From contig NZ_FTNO01000001.1 in NCBI RefSeq assembly GCF_900156425.1, positions 620,001 through 684,000 on the forward strand: DNA of 64,000 nucleotides. The letters are read 5' to 3'. A model generated the notes under the pieces. It worked only from the letters and a program-made list of their open reading frames with translations, searched no databases and was not told where the DNA came from. A program made the translations under genes and the position numbers. The DNA comes from Haladaptatus litoreus (GTDB taxonomy: Archaea > Halobacteriota > Halobacteria > Halobacteriales > Haladaptataceae). How positions within the stretch are numbered: position 1 is the stretch's first letter; the number at the start of each line of letters is the position of its first letter. Of this stretch, positions 16,161 to 27,547 are shown piece by piece.

Positions 16161-17992
16161 GCGAAAATGCAGTTCGCACCGTCTCCGAATCCGAGGAATC
16201 GGACGACGAACCGACCCGAGAAGTCGAATCGAACGCGGAAGAATCCGGGACGCGTCAGCGGTCGGCCGATTCAGTCGAATCGGCCGACACCGACGACTCC
16301 ACCGAACCACGAACGGGCGCGAGTGCAGTCGTCAACGCACTCGAATCCGCGGGCGTGGAAACCCTGTTCGGCGTTCAGGGCGGCGCAATCATGCCGGTGT
16401 ACGACGCGCTGGGCAAATCCGAGTTGCGTCACGTCACGATGGCGCACGAGCAGGCCGCGGCCCACGCCGCCGACGCCTATGGCATCGTCGCCGGAACCCC
16501 AGGCGTCTGTCTGGCCACGTCCGGGCCGGGCGCGACGAACCTCGTCACGGGACTAGCCGACGCGGACATGGATTCCGACCCGGTCGTCGCCCTGACGGGA
16601 CAGGTGCCGACGACTTTCGTTGGTAACGACGCCTTTCAAGAGACGGACACGACCGGCGTCACGGCACCCGTCACGAAGGCGAACTACTTCGCGGGCGAGA
16701 CGGACACCGTCGGCGACACGGTGGGCGAAGCGTTCGCTCTGGCCAGCGAGGGTCGTCCCGGGCCGACCCTCGTGGACTTGCCGAAGGACGTGACGCTGGC
16801 CGAGACAGACGTGCAGGAGTCCACGTCCGAGACGCCAAAACACTACAATCCACAGGAAGAACCGGACGCCGACGCAGTTGCGGAGGCGGCCCGGACGCTG
16901 GAAGCCGCCGACCGACCGCTGATTCTGGCCGGTGGCGGCGTCATCAAGGGCGATGCAAGCCCGGAACTGCGGGCGTTCGCCACCGAACACGACATCCCGG
17001 TGGCAACGTCGATGCCCGCCGTGGGCGCGTTTCCGGAAGACCACGAGCAGTCAGTCGGCATGGTCGGCATGCACGGAACCGGCCCCGCGAACATGGCCGT
17101 CACGCACTGCGACACTCTCCTCGCGGTCGGGTGTCGCTTCGACGACCGATTGACCGGCGGCGTCGATTCGTTCGCGCCGGAGGCAACCGTCGTCCACATC
17201 GACATCGACCCGGCCGAAATTTCGAAGAACGTCTACGCCGAGGTTCCGGTCGTCGGAGACGCCGGAACCGCACTCTCCGCAATCGGCGCGGAGATGGAAT
17301 CGCCTCCCGACGCGAATCAATGGCGCGAGCAGGTCGCGGACTGGCAGGACGAATACCCGATGACCTACCACGCGCCCGAAGATGGGCCGGTCAAACCCCA
17401 GTTCGTCGTTGAGGCGTTCGACGCCGCAACCGCGGACGACACCATCGTCACGACCGGTGTCGGTCAACACCAGATGTGGGCGGTGCAGTTCTGGACGTTC
17501 ACCGAACCCCGGACGTGGGTGTCCTCCCACGGACTCGGGACGATGGGCTACGGCCTGCCCGCCGCAATCGGCGCGCGAATGGCCGCCGAGGACGACCAGC
17601 AAATCGTCTGTTTCGAGGGCGACGGGTCGTTCCTGATGACGGTGCAGGAACTCTCGGTTGCTGTCCGCGAAAATATGGACATCACCGTGGCCGTCCTGAA
17701 CAACCGCTACATCGGCATGGTTCGCCAGTGGCAGGACGCCTTCTTCGACGGCAACCGGGTCGCCTCGGAGTACGACTGGTGTCCCGACTTCGGTACCCTC
17801 GCCGAAGCCTTCGGCGCAAGGGGATTCACGGTTGACGACCCCGATGAGGTGGCCGACACGGTCGAGGCCGCGCTGGCGTACGACGGCCCGTCCGTCGTGG
17901 ACTTCCACATCGACCCCGGCGAGAACGTCTATCCGATGGTCGCGAGCGGCGGAGCCAACGGGAAATTCGCCCTGTCGGAGGAGCAACTATGA
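16157..17992 (+). CDS. ilvB: Acetolactate synthase large (catalytic) subunit IlvB
   Basis: 611 residues from GTG. ThDP- and FAD-dependent enzyme that makes 2-acetolactate (valine/leucine) or 2-aceto-2-hydroxybutyrate (isoleucine). An acidic disordered ~55-residue N-terminus precedes the PYR domain (FGVQGGAIMPVYDALG with the catalytic Glu in VTMAHEQAAAHAADAYG). Then the FAD/middle domain, and the PP domain with the ThDP-Mg motif EGDGSFLMTVQELSVAVREN. It overlaps ilvN by 4 bases. The GTG start is doubtful because coding character extends upstream (see the short frame at 16065). A candidate leader peptide and hairpin precede it. Confidence 0.95.
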   Translation: MSENAVRTVSESEESDDEPTREVESNAEESGTRQRSADSVESADTDDSTEPRTGASAVVNALESAGVETLFGVQGGAIMPVYDALGKSELRHVTMAHEQAAAHAADAYGIVAGTPGVCLATSGPGATNLVTGLADADMDSDPVVALTGQVPTTFVGNDAFQETDTTGVTAPVTKANYFAGETDTVGDTVGEAFALASEGRPGPTLVDLPKDVTLAETDVQESTSETPKHYNPQEEPDADAVAEAARTLEAADRPLILAGGGVIKGDASPELRAFATEHDIPVATSMPAVGAFPEDHEQSVGMVGMHGTGPANMAVTHCDTLLAVGCRFDDRLTGGVDSFAPEATVVHIDIDPAEISKNVYAEVPVVGDAGTALSAIGAEMESPPDANQWREQVADWQDEYPMTYHAPEDGPVKPQFVVEAFDAATADDTIVTTGVGQHQMWAVQFWTFTEPRTWVSSHGLGTMGYGLPAAIGARMAAEDDQQIVCFEGDGSFLMTVQELSVAVRENMDITVAVLNNRYIGMVRQWQDAFFDGNRVASEYDWCPDFGTLAEAFGARGFTVDDPDEVADTVEAALAYDGPSVVDFHIDPGENVYPMVASGGANGKFALSEEQL

Positions 17993-18705
17993 GCGGCGAA
18001 GATTCGGCCGACGAACAGTCCGCTTCGATTCCCTCGGCGGGAATGCCCGGCCCTGCACCGGACGAACGACCGCACCCCGAGGGCCGACGGAACGCACAGG
18101 GTGTCCGAATCGACCCCGACGCGGAGGCGGAACCTGACCGCCGAACCGCCGTTGTTTCCGCGCTGGTGGAACACGAACCCGGCGTCCTCTCGCAGGTGTC
18201 GGGCTTGTTCTCCCGGCGGCAGTTCAACATCGAGAGCCTGACGGTCGGCAGAACGACGGTTGACGGCCACGCGCGAATCACGCTCGTCGTGGAGGAAACC
18301 GACCACGGCATCGAACAGGCGCGAAAGCAGTTGGCCAAACTGCCGACCGTGATTCAGGTTGGCGAGTTGGACGACAACGCGGTTCGGGCCGAACTCGTCT
18401 TGCTGAAAGTTCGGGGCGACGAACCCGACAAAGTCCACGCCATCACGGAGATGTACGAGGGCCAAACGCTGGACGCCGGGCCGCGAACCATCACGGTACA
18501 GATTACCGGCGACCAGCGGAAAATCGACGATGCAATCGACGCCTTCCGACAGTTCGGCATCATCGAAATCGCGCGAACCGGACAGACTGCGCTGGCCCGC
18601 GGCGACACGCCGACGACGCCCGGCGAGGAACCGGGACACTCCACCGAACCGACCGACGAGCAGTACCCCGAAACGACAGAAACCGACAGCAACGACGATA
18701 CTTAA
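17989..18705 (+). CDS. ilvN: Acetolactate synthase small (regulatory) subunit IlvN
   Basis: 238 residues starting ATGA inside the ilvB stop. An acidic ~45-residue N-terminal extension is followed by the ACT domain ([20 protein letters not shown], then [11 protein letters not shown]) that binds valine for feedback inhibition, and the C-terminal IlvN domain ([17 protein letters not shown]). A disordered Thr/Glu/Asp-rich tail of ~45 residues closes the protein. It binds IlvB and raises its activity while giving end-product control. Eleven bases separate its stop from ilvC. Confidence 0.95.
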   Translation: MSGEDSADEQSASIPSAGMPGPAPDERPHPEGRRNAQGVRIDPDAEAEPDRRTAVVSALVEHEPGVLSQVSGLFSRRQFNIESLTVGRTTVDGHARITLVVEETDHGIEQARKQLAKLPTVIQVGELDDNAVRAELVLLKVRGDEPDKVHAITEMYEGQTLDAGPRTITVQITGDQRKIDDAIDAFRQFGIIEIARTGQTALARGDTPTTPGEEPGHSTEPTDEQYPETTETDSNDDT

Positions 18706-18716
18706 GGATTTCAACA

Positions 18717-19758
<1,042 letters not shown>

Positions 19759-19766
<8 letters not shown>

Positions 19767-20067
19767 CGAGTCGCCGCGCGACTCGAAACGGCGAACGGAG
19801 AACCCGAAATCCATGGCGAACGTGAGCCACGTCCACCCATACGCCGACCAAGGTGCAATGACGCGGGTGTTCAACCGCGGGCCGGTTGCGACGGACGGCG
19901 GGAAAGTAGCGGAATCTGACGACTCGCAGGAGGCTACCGACGCCGATGAAGACGACGAGAACGAATCGGAGACCATGTCCGACGTGGAACACACTCCGCC
20001 GAAGGGTGCGGGTGACGCGGACAGCGTATTCGAACGCGGGTACGAAAAACAGGATGAGGATCGATGA
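19759..20067 (+). CDS. Small acidic conserved-position protein between ilvC and leuC
   Basis: 102 residues from ATG ([18 protein letters not shown]). It overlaps ilvC by 8 bases and leuC by 4, so it is translated as part of the operon. A short conserved-looking segment [20 protein letters not shown] is followed by a long Asp/Glu/Ser-rich, probably disordered stretch and [18 protein letters not shown]. No catalytic motif or membrane segment. I recognise no family. The tight coupling suggests a role with the LeuC/LeuD or IlvC enzymes, for example as an assembly or stability partner, but that is inference. Confidence 0.8.
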
Positions 20068-21485
20068 GCGAGGGGACACTGTACGATTCGGTGTGGGACA
20101 GACACCGCGTTACCGACTTGCCGACTGGACAGACCCAGTTGTTCGTCGGCCTGCACCTCATCCACGAGGTGACGAGTCCGCAAGCCTTCGGGATGTTGCA
20201 GGAGCGAGATATGGAAGTCGCCTACCCCGACCGAACCCACGCGACGGTTGACCACATCGTTCCGACCGCAGACCAGTCCCGACCCTACGGCGACGACTCC
20301 GCGGAGGAGATGATGGCCGAACTGGAAGAAAACGTTCAGGAGGCGGGCATCGACTTCTCGCATCCCGACTCGGGCGACCAAGGCATCGTCCACGTCATCG
20401 GGCCGGAACAGGGTCTAACCCAACCCGGCATGACAATCGTCTGTGGCGACAGTCACACCGCGACTCACGGCGCGTTCGGCGCGCTTGCATTCGGTATCGG
20501 AACGAGCCAGATTCGGGACGTGCTGGCCACCGGCACCGTGGCGATGGAAAAACAGGACGTGCGTCAGATTCGCGTCACGGGCGAACTCGGCGCGGGCGTT
20601 TCCGCGAAGGACGTAATTTTGGAAATCATCCGCCGACTCGGCACCGACGGCGGCGTCGGCTACGTTTACGAGTACGCGGGCGAGGCCATCGAAAACATGG
20701 GTATGGAGGGCCGAATGAGCATCTGCAACATGTCCATCGAGGGCGGTGCCCGCGCTGGATACGTGAATCCGGACGAGACGACGTTCGAGTACCTGCGCGA
20801 GACGGACGCCTTCCGCGACGACCCCGATAAATTCGAGCGACTGAAAACCTACTGGGAGTCGATTCGGTCGGACGAGGACGCAAAATACGACGACGTGGTC
20901 GAAATCGACGGCGACGAACTGGAACCGATGGTGACGTGGGGAACGACGCCCGGACAGGGAGTCGGCATCACGGAACCGATTCCGGAACCAGACGAACTGC
21001 CGGAAGCGAAGCGCGAGACGGCCCGACAGGCGCAAGAACACATGCGAGTCGAACCCGGCGAGACGATGGCAGGGTACGAAATCGACGTGGCGTTCCTCGG
21101 TTCCTGTACGAACGCCCGATTGCCGGATTTGCGGCAGGCCGCGAACATCGTGGAAGGCCGCGAAGTCCACGACGACGTTCGCGCGATGGTCGTCCCCGGA
21201 AGCCAGCGAGTGAAGGCGGCCGCAGAGCGCGAAGGCTTGGACGAGGTTTTCCGCGAGGCTGGTTTCGACTGGCGAAACGCCGGGTGTTCGATGTGTCTCG
21301 GCATGAACGACGACCAGTTGGATGGCGACGAAGTCTGTGCATCCTCCTCGAACCGGAACTTCGTCGGACGGCAGGGCAGTCCGGAGGGACGCACCGTCCT
21401 CATGAGTCCGGAAATGGTCGCCGCCGCCGCGGTTCACGGCGAAGTGACCGACGTGCGAGAGATGCAGGAGGTGGCGAAAGCATGA
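20064..21485 (+). CDS. leuC: 3-isopropylmalate dehydratase large subunit LeuC
   Basis: 473 residues of the aconitase superfamily. With LeuD it isomerises 2- to 3-isopropylmalate using a [4Fe-4S] cluster. Seen: [20 protein letters not shown] containing the first cluster Cys, the second and third in [15 protein letters not shown], and the substrate-side signature [31 protein letters not shown] near the C-terminus is also diagnostic. Start ATGA overlaps the small acidic gene; the stop overlaps leuD. Substrate assignment rests on operon context, because the related homoaconitase is similar. Confidence 0.95.
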   Translation: MSEGTLYDSVWDRHRVTDLPTGQTQLFVGLHLIHEVTSPQAFGMLQERDMEVAYPDRTHATVDHIVPTADQSRPYGDDSAEEMMAELEENVQEAGIDFSHPDSGDQGIVHVIGPEQGLTQPGMTIVCGDSHTATHGAFGALAFGIGTSQIRDVLATGTVAMEKQDVRQIRVTGELGAGVSAKDVILEIIRRLGTDGGVGYVYEYAGEAIENMGMEGRMSICNMSIEGGARAGYVNPDETTFEYLRETDAFRDDPDKFERLKTYWESIRSDEDAKYDDVVEIDGDELEPMVTWGTTPGQGVGITEPIPEPDELPEAKRETARQAQEHMRVEPGETMAGYEIDVAFLGSCTNARLPDLRQAANIVEGREVHDDVRAMVVPGSQRVKAAAEREGLDEVFREAGFDWRNAGCSMCLGMNDDQLDGDEVCASSSNRNFVGRQGSPEGRTVLMSPEMVAAAAVHGEVTDVREMQEVAKA

Positions 21486-22081
21486 GCGATGAAATACAAT
21501 CAAAATCCGGAACCGGCGTTGCGGTTCGCGGCAACGACATCGACACGGACCAAATCATCCCGGCGCGGTTCATGAAGGTCGTCACTTTCGACGGATTGGG
21601 GCAGTTTTCCTTCTTCGACCAGCGATTTACGGACGAAGACGAACAGAAAGACCACCCGTTCAACCACGACCAGCACCGAGACGCCTCGGTGCTGGTCGTT
21701 AACGCAAACTTCGGCTGTGGCTCCTCGCGCGAGCACGCGCCGCAGGCGCTCGCTCGCTGGGGTATCGACGCCATCGTCGGCGAGAGCTTCGCAGAAATTT
21801 TCGCTGGCAACTGCCTCGCATTGGGGATTCCGACCGTGACGGTCGATTCCGAAACGGCGAACGAACTGCAAGCGTTCGTCGAATCGAATCCCGACGCCGA
21901 AATCGAAGTTGACGTGGCGAGCGAAACGATTCGCTACGACGGACGAAAAATCGAGGCGAACGTGGACGACGCCCAGAAGAAAGCCCTCGTGGAAGGGATT
22001 TGGGACACCACTGCACTGATGAAATCGAACGAGAAGGCAATCGAGAAGACCGCGGAAAGCCTGCCCTACGTTGAACCATGA
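21482..22081 (+). CDS. leuD: 3-isopropylmalate dehydratase small subunit LeuD
   Basis: 199 residues from ATG overlapping the leuC stop (ATGA). The swivel-domain fold is evident from [18 protein letters not shown] near the N-terminus and the substrate-binding [20 protein letters not shown]. It pairs with LeuC to complete the dehydratase active site. The frame is open far upstream inside leuC, but only this ATG gives the family N-terminus. It ends overlapping leuB by 4 bases. Confidence 0.95.
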   Translation: MSDEIQSKSGTGVAVRGNDIDTDQIIPARFMKVVTFDGLGQFSFFDQRFTDEDEQKDHPFNHDQHRDASVLVVNANFGCGSSREHAPQALARWGIDAIVGESFAEIFAGNCLALGIPTVTVDSETANELQAFVESNPDAEIEVDVASETIRYDGRKIEANVDDAQKKALVEGIWDTTALMKSNEKAIEKTAESLPYVEP

Positions 22082-23061
22082 CCGAGCAAATCGCAGTCGT
22101 TCCCGGCGACGGAATCGGACAGGAAGTCGTTCCGGCAACCCAGCGAATTTTGGAAGCAGTCGGCCCGGACTTCGAGTTCGTGGAAGCGGAGGCGGGCGAT
22201 GCGGTAAAAGAAGAAACCGGAACCGCGCTTCCTGACGCAACCCGCGAACTCGTGGCCGACTCGGATGCGACTCTGTTTGGCGCGGCAGGGGAAACGGCGG
22301 CGGATGTCATCCTCCCGCTTCGACAGGTCGTGGATTCGTTCGTCAACGTTCGGCCTGCACGAGCGTATCCCGGAACCGACGCCCTGCGCCCCGAAACCGA
22401 CCTCGTGTTTCTCCGCGAAAACACTGAGGGCGTCTACGCAGGGCACGAATCGCGACTGACCAACGACGTTGCGACCCTGACCCGCGTCGTCACCGAATCC
22501 GCCTCGGAGCGACTCGCGGAGTTCGCCTGCGAGTACGTCGAGGAGCGCGACGAGGACGGTTTCACCATCGCGCACAAGGCCAACGTGATGCGGGAAACGG
22601 ACGGCCTCTTCCGCGACACGGTAGACCGCGTAGCCGACGTTCGCGGCGTTCCCCACGACGAAGTCCTGATGGACGCGATGGCGACCCACCTCTGTCTGCG
22701 CCCCGAGGAGTACGGCGTCGTCGTCTGTCCGAACCTCGCTGGCGACGTGCTCTCCGACCTCGCCGCCGGATTGGTGGGCGGATTGGGCCTGCTTCCTTCG
22801 GCCAACATCGGCCCGGAAAACGCCCTGTTCGAACCGGTTCACGGCACTGCCCCGGACATCGCGGGCGAAGGCGTGGCGAACCCCTGCGCGACGATGTTCT
22901 CCGCCGCGATGCTGCTGGAGCATTTGGGCTACGACGAGGAGGGGCAGGCGGTTCGCGGTGCTATCGAATCGGTGCTGGAAGACGGCCCGCGAACGCCCGA
23001 TTTGGGTGGCTCTGCCGGCACTGCCGAGGTCACCGAGGCAGTGCTGACGCGATTATCGTAA
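22078..23061 (+). CDS. leuB: 3-isopropylmalate dehydrogenase LeuB
   Basis: 327 residues; oxidative decarboxylation of 3-isopropylmalate to 2-oxoisocaproate with NAD+. Start of fold [20 protein letters not shown]. Substrate-binding Arg-rich segment [12 protein letters not shown] and [11 protein letters not shown]. Metal ligands in [10 protein letters not shown] and [19 protein letters not shown]. The NAD-site signature [20 protein letters not shown] is intact. Last gene of the ilvBNC-leuCDB block, after which a minus-strand membrane gene converges. Homoisocitrate and isocitrate dehydrogenases are related, but context decides. Confidence 0.95.
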   Translation: MTEQIAVVPGDGIGQEVVPATQRILEAVGPDFEFVEAEAGDAVKEETGTALPDATRELVADSDATLFGAAGETAADVILPLRQVVDSFVNVRPARAYPGTDALRPETDLVFLRENTEGVYAGHESRLTNDVATLTRVVTESASERLAEFACEYVEERDEDGFTIAHKANVMRETDGLFRDTVDRVADVRGVPHDEVLMDAMATHLCLRPEEYGVVVCPNLAGDVLSDLAAGLVGGLGLLPSANIGPENALFEPVHGTAPDIAGEGVANPCATMFSAAMLLEHLGYDEEGQAVRGAIESVLEDGPRTPDLGGSAGTAEVTEAVLTRLS

Positions 23062-23092
23062 CGACTCGTTTTGCTCGTTCGACTGTTGGTAT

Positions 23093-23350
23093 TTAGAATA
23101 GACCGGAGAGTACCCAGAACAGGCCGAACACGCCAACGAAGACGAACGCGATTCGAGTCATCAGTTCCTTCCAGACTGCGGGTTCGACTTCGTCCCACGC
23201 GGTCGTGCTTCCGATGGAATCCAACTGTTCGCTAAACCGTGAGAGGTGGTACGAATAGCGATAACCGAGTGCGCCGACGCCGAGGCACGCGAGGCCGAGG
23301 AGTAATTTCTCGAAATCTGCCACAAGTGTCGATTTTCGGGTTTTGGACAT
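23093..23350 (-). CDS. Small two-helix membrane protein, unknown
   Basis: 85 residues from ATG (MSKTRKSTLVADFEKL). Two hydrophobic segments: about residues 17-33 (LLLGLACLGVGALGYRY) and 65-84 (RIAFVFVGVFGLFWVLSGLF). The loop is charged. No family recognised. It converges on leuB with 31 bp between stops, and is divergent from the VOC gene. Confidence 0.7.
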   Translation of the reverse strand: MSKTRKSTLVADFEKLLLGLACLGVGALGYRYSYHLSRFSEQLDSIGSTTAWDEVEPAVWKELMTRIAFVFVGVFGLFWVLSGLF

Positions 23351-23437
23351 ATGTTTTCTGTCACGAGTAGAGATGATGAAATTGACCAATGGTCAGTCAA
23401 TCGAAACCGCTACCCGCCACTTCCGAGTACGAACCGT

Positions 23438-23884
23438 ATGACCCTCCTCGACGGCGTCTACGAAACGCACATCGAAGTAGCGGACCTCGACCGGGCGATG
23501 GAATTTTACGGCGACACCCTCGACCTCGAACTGGGTCGTTACGAAGAAGAACGCGGAATCGCCTTCTACTTCACTGGTTCTCCACGCTCAATGCTCGGGG
23601 TGTGGGAGAAAGACGACCCAGAGCAGGGCCATTTCGCCTTCCGAGTTGCAGAGGAGGAAGTTGGCGAAATGCTTCCTTTCCTCGAAGAACGCGACATCGA
23701 ACCGCGCGCCGCGTTCGGCGTCGAACCCAACGAGCCAATCGTCCACCCGTGGATGCCGAGCGCGACGGCCTACTTTTCCGACCCGGATGGCAACTCGCTG
23801 GAACTGTTGGCTGATTTGTCGGACGACCCTGACCCGGAGGGGAAACCGATGCCTCTGAGCGAGTGGCGCGAGCGACAGGACTGA
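23438..23884 (+). CDS. VOC-family (glyoxalase/bleomycin-resistance fold) protein
   Basis: 148 residues from ATG giving MTLLDGVYETHIEVADLDRA. A single vicinal-oxygen-chelate module with two betaalphabetabetabeta units: EVADLDRAMEFYGDTLDLEL at the start and TAYFSDPDGNSLELLADL at the end, where DPDGN-LEL holds the final metal ligand Glu. His in YETHIEV is the likely first ligand. Members include lyases, dioxygenases and resistance proteins; substrate unknown. Stops 15 bp from a converging membrane protein. Confidence 0.88.
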   Translation: MTLLDGVYETHIEVADLDRAMEFYGDTLDLELGRYEEERGIAFYFTGSPRSMLGVWEKDDPEQGHFAFRVAEEEVGEMLPFLEERDIEPRAAFGVEPNEPIVHPWMPSATAYFSDPDGNSLELLADLSDDPDPEGKPMPLSEWRERQD

Positions 23885-23899
23885 CGAGGCTGGCCGATT

Positions 23900-24310
23900 T
23901 TACGTCGCCTTCCATTCATCGATTTCTCCGGCGTCCGCGACGTGTGCGAGTTGAAAGAGAACGATGGCGAGCCACAGTCCCGCGATGAAACTGGTTATTC
24001 GTGCGGTTGGGAGGTCGAAGGTGAGCAATGCCCACAAGACGCCAACTGCGTAGAGGACGATTACGAGAACACGCCCGCCGACGCCGATTCCGCGAAACCA
24101 ACTGCCGACTCGTTTCCCGAAAGACGAGTTGCTGGCTGGGCCCAGTGTGACTGCGAACAGCACGAAGCCGGCGACTACCCAGTTCCACGAAATAGAATCG
24201 GACGGAAAGATATTCATCACGATTCCGATGGAACAGAGAACAGTCGTTCCGACCTCAACCCACGTCGGCGGGCGGTTCGGGAGCCATGACGAAACCAGTT
24301 CGGAGACCAT
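23900..24310 (-). CDS. Four-helix membrane protein, unknown
   Basis: 136 residues with about four hydrophobic segments (~18-33, 43-58, 78-92, 103-122). No motif recognised. N-terminus MVSELVSSWLPNRPPTWVEV. It converges on the VOC gene. A small haloarchaeal integral membrane protein of unknown function is all that can be said. Confidence 0.7.
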   Translation of the reverse strand: MVSELVSSWLPNRPPTWVEVGTTVLCSIGIVMNIFPSDSISWNWVVAGFVLFAVTLGPASNSSFGKRVGSWFRGIGVGGRVLVIVLYAVGVLWALLTFDLPTARITSFIAGLWLAIVLFQLAHVADAGEIDEWKAT

Positions 24311-24384
24311 TTGGTCGAATACTGTATTTCAAACCACAAATATTTGGCAGTTGTACTGAAAGAATGCGCTTTCCGCCGAAAAAC

Positions 24385-25170
24385 TCAGTCAGTCAATCCG
24401 TAACCACGCCGGAACAGGTACGCATCGACCAGCATGAACACCACGGTCAGCCCCGACAGCACCGCCAACGAGAGGTTCGGGTTGACCTCCGATGCCCCGA
24501 GGAATCCGTACCGAATCCCATTGACCATGTAGACCATCGGATTGAGGAGGGTAATGTCGCGGAAGATGCCCGGCGGAAGGCTGTTGACGGTGTAGAAGAC
24601 CCCGCCGAAGAAGACGAGGGGGCGGACGAGGAACTGGTTCATCATCGTCAGGTTGTCCCAGTCTTCGGCCCAGAGGCCGCCGACCACGCCGATGCTGGAA
24701 AATAGGAGCGTGATGACCAGCGCGAAAGCGAGGAGGTAGAACGGCTTTGCGACGCCGACGCTGGTGAAGAACGTGCCGATGACGGCGATGAGCGTCCCGA
24801 CGAGCAGGCCGCGAACCGCGCCGGAGACGATGTAGGCCGCGACCATCCGCGAGTAGGACATCGGCGAGGTCAGCGTTTCCTCGATGTATCGGTTCCAGCG
24901 CCCGTGGAAGATGGAAAACGACGAATTTTCGAAAGCGTTAGAAATCGCGCCAAGCACCACGAGGCCGGGGAGGATGAAGGTGATGTACTCCACGGTCAAC
25001 CCGTCGAACTGCATCGTCCCGACGCGCTCGCCGAGGACGACGCCGAACACGGCGAAATACAGCACGTTCGTCACGAACGGCGGAATAAATGTGTTTCTGG
25101 GTCTTCGCAGAAATCGCAGGATTTCCCGTCGCGTGAGCGTCACGAACCCTGTCAAACCGACGTTGCTCAT
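24385..25170 (-). CDS. ABC-2 type transporter permease
   Basis: 261 residues with six predicted membrane segments and the ABC-2 fold. The N-terminus TLTRREILRFLRRPRNTFIP is the amphipathic element before helix 1. Seen later: NAFENSSFSIFHGRWNRYIE and the family signature region PLVFFGGVFYTVNSLPPG. It overlaps the ATPase gene by 4 bases. This pair resembles daunorubicin/DrrB- or NodJ-type exporters; the exported substrate is not predictable. Two copies of the permease would pair with two ATPases. Confidence 0.92.
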   Translation of the reverse strand: MSNVGLTGFVTLTRREILRFLRRPRNTFIPPFVTNVLYFAVFGVVLGERVGTMQFDGLTVEYITFILPGLVVLGAISNAFENSSFSIFHGRWNRYIEETLTSPMSYSRMVAAYIVSGAVRGLLVGTLIAVIGTFFTSVGVAKPFYLLAFALVITLLFSSIGVVGGLWAEDWDNLTMMNQFLVRPLVFFGGVFYTVNSLPPGIFRDITLLNPMVYMVNGIRYGFLGASEVNPNLSLAVLSGLTVVFMLVDAYLFRRGYGLTD

Positions 25171-26156
25171 TGCTGTCCCCCGTCAGTGACCGCCGAAATC
25201 GTCTCTTCTGCGTTTTCCTCGGCCGTCTCTCCATCCTCGGTTCGCGTCATCGACACGAACACCTCTTCGAGCGAGGTTCTGGAGATGTCGAAGTAGTCGA
25301 TGTCGAACCCTTTCCGGTCGAGTTCGCGGACGAGTTCCGGCGCGAGCAGTCCGGCCTCCTGTGCCGTAATCACGAGGTTGTCGCCGTCGAGTTCGACCGA
25401 CTGAATCTTGTCTCTGCCCGCGGAAAGGTACGGTTCCTCCTCCGGCGGATTGCGGAGCGTAACCGTGATTTTGTCCGGACCTCGGTTCATCAACTCGTCA
25501 GGACTCGCCACTTCGACGATTCGCCCCGAATCGAGAATCGCCACCTCGTCACAGAGTCGTTCGGCCTCCTCGATGTAGTGCGTCGTGAGTAGCACCGTGG
25601 TTCCGGACTCGTTGAGTTCGATAATCGTGTCCCACAGTTCGTGGCGGATTTGCACGTCCACGCCCGCGGTCGGTTCGTCCAAAATGAGCAAATCCGGGTC
25701 GGTGATGAGCGCCCGCGCCAGCATGAATCGGCGCTTCATCCCGCCGGAAAGCCAGTCGAATCGCGTGTCGCGCTTGTCGTAGATGCCGACCCGTTTCAGC
25801 ACTTCGTCGGCTTTTTCCTTGGCCTCTGATTTCGGGATTCCGTGATACCCCGCTTTGTGTTCGAGCACCTCCCGAATCGGGAAGAATCGGTCTACGTTGA
25901 ACTCCTGCGGTGCGAGGCCGATTCGGTTGCGTGCTTCGCGGTAGTCGTCCTCCACGTCCGCACCGAACACCGCCGCTGTCCCGCCGGATTTTTTCACCAA
26001 TCCGACGAGGATGTTGATGAACGTCGTCTTGCCCGCGCCGTTCGGGCCGAGCAGGCCGAAAAACGAACCCTCGGGAACGTCGAGCGATACGCCCTTCAGC
26101 GCCCGCACGTCCCCATACTGTTTCTCTAAGTCCCTGATACGTATCGCAGAATCCAT
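25167..26156 (-). CDS. ABC transporter ATP-binding protein (DrrA/NatA type)
   Basis: 329 residues. Walker A LLGPNGAGKTTFINILVG (~residue 35), signature LSGGMKRRFMLARALI, Walker B LLILDEPTAGVD and switch His in LLTTHYIEEAERL. The C-terminal ~100 residues form the DrrA-type domain (DKIQSVELDGDNLVITAQEA), ending in an acidic tail. Partner of the ABC-2 permease downstream with a 4-base overlap. Typical of export of hydrophobic compounds or of Na+/drug-type systems; substrate unknown. Confidence 0.93.
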   Translation of the reverse strand: MDSAIRIRDLEKQYGDVRALKGVSLDVPEGSFFGLLGPNGAGKTTFINILVGLVKKSGGTAAVFGADVEDDYREARNRIGLAPQEFNVDRFFPIREVLEHKAGYHGIPKSEAKEKADEVLKRVGIYDKRDTRFDWLSGGMKRRFMLARALITDPDLLILDEPTAGVDVQIRHELWDTIIELNESGTTVLLTTHYIEEAERLCDEVAILDSGRIVEVASPDELMNRGPDKITVTLRNPPEEEPYLSAGRDKIQSVELDGDNLVITAQEAGLLAPELVRELDRKGFDIDYFDISRTSLEEVFVSMTRTEDGETAEENAEETISAVTDGGQQ

Positions 26157-26202
26157 TGAGAATTTGGTAGCGGACGGGCAGGGTTAAGCCTGCTGAACCG
26201 GG

Positions 26203-27519
26203 TCAGAGGTTCGCAAGCACGTCGTCCGCGTCGTCCAGATAGGTTTCCAGATGTTCCTCTCCGTGTGCAAACGAAAGATGGTGGCGCTTGTACGGATTCG
26301 GCGTGAAGAAGTGGCCACGTTCCCGCATTCCAGCGGCAAAGTCGCGGAACATCTCTTCGTCCAGACCGAGGATGTCCTCGTACTTTTCCGGCTCGTCCGT
26401 CACCCCGAACTGGAGACTGAAGATGCTCCGGTGGCCGACGACGCGGCCCGAAATACCGTGGTCGGAAAACAGGTCCCGAAGTCCGTCGCGGTATTTCTCG
26501 CCGAGGTCAGTGACGTGGCCCTGAACGTCCTCTTCCACGATGGTATCAATCGTCTCGCGCGCCGCGGCCAGTCCCGGCAGATTGCCGGAGTAGGTGCCGC
26601 TGATGACGACGCCGGATTTGTTGTCGCCGCCCGCCTGCGACAGTAGGTCTTCGCGCCCGCCGACCGCCGCAACAGGGTAGCCGTTTCCGAGTGCTTTTGC
26701 CACGCAGGTCAAATCCGGGGTGACGCCGAACTCGCCCTGTGCACCCTGTGGCGAGTGTCTGAATCCGGAAATCACCTCGTCGAAGATGAGCGGCACGTCG
26801 GACTCCTCGGTCAGTTCGCGGAGGGTGTGTAGGAACTCCTGTCGAGGCAGAATACAACCGACCGAGTGCGGAACCGGTTCGAGGATGACGCCCGCGAGGT
26901 CGTCGCCGTGTTCGCGGAACACCTCCTCGACGGCTTCCGAATCGTTGAACGGAACGACCAGTGTATTTTCGACCGCCGACGAAAGCATTCCCTCGGATTC
27001 GGGGTACTGCTCGCCGAGACCGTCTTCCGGTGGGTAGACGCTAATATCGACGTAATCGTGCCAGCCGTGGTAACAGCCCTCGAATTTGAGGATTTTCTCG
27101 TTGTCCGTTTTCGCTCGGGCGAGTCGAATCGCGTGATAGGTCGCCTCGCTCCCGCTGTTGCAGAAGTTGACCTGCTCCACGCTCGGGAGTTGTTCGACCA
27201 GTCGCTCGGCCACCTCGACTTCGAGCGGGGCTGTTCCCGCGCCGTAGAGGACGCCGCCGTCGATGGCTCTCCGGGCGGCGTCGTCCACCGAATCGTGAGC
27301 GTGACCGAGGATGATGGGGCCGAATCCGAGGTGGTAGTCCGTGTATTCGTCGCCATCGACCGTCGTGAGCGTCGTACCTTCGGCGCGCTCGAAGGCGATC
27401 TCACCCGTGTCGTAGGCCTGTGCGCGGAGGCCGGTTTGGGCACCGCCGGGAATGACCTTTTTCGCTTGCTCGACGATTCGTTCGCTTTCCGTCGCATCGC
27501 TCGTGGATTTCTGCGTCAT
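26203..27519 (-). CDS. Class-III aminotransferase (glutamate-1-semialdehyde aminomutase-like)
   Basis: 438 residues from ATG (MTQKSTSDATESERIVEQ). PLP fold type I: NFCNSGSEATYHAIRLARAK for phosphate contact, LIFDEVISGFR with the PLP-ring Asp, and the Schiff-base Lys in LTCVAKALGNGYPVAAVGG. It resembles HemL, but the N-terminus (KKVIPGGAQTGLRAQAYDTG) and the neighbouring amino-acid symporter argue for a catabolic or specialised aminotransferase or aminomutase paralogue rather than the tetrapyrrole enzyme. The symporter is 28 bp upstream on the same strand, so the two are likely cotranscribed. Confidence 0.88.
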   Translation of the reverse strand: MTQKSTSDATESERIVEQAKKVIPGGAQTGLRAQAYDTGEIAFERAEGTTLTTVDGDEYTDYHLGFGPIILGHAHDSVDDAARRAIDGGVLYGAGTAPLEVEVAERLVEQLPSVEQVNFCNSGSEATYHAIRLARAKTDNEKILKFEGCYHGWHDYVDISVYPPEDGLGEQYPESEGMLSSAVENTLVVPFNDSEAVEEVFREHGDDLAGVILEPVPHSVGCILPRQEFLHTLRELTEESDVPLIFDEVISGFRHSPQGAQGEFGVTPDLTCVAKALGNGYPVAAVGGREDLLSQAGGDNKSGVVISGTYSGNLPGLAAARETIDTIVEEDVQGHVTDLGEKYRDGLRDLFSDHGISGRVVGHRSIFSLQFGVTDEPEKYEDILGLDEEMFRDFAAGMRERGHFFTPNPYKRHHLSFAHGEEHLETYLDDADDVLANL

Positions 27520-27547
27520 AACTGAAAGGAAATCGAATTGATGTTCG

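Noticed and set aside
26203..27519. Naming this gene hemL
   Set aside because: Class-III aminotransferase motifs are shared widely; the symporter partner and N-terminus do not fit a tetrapyrrole operon, so only the broader family is called.
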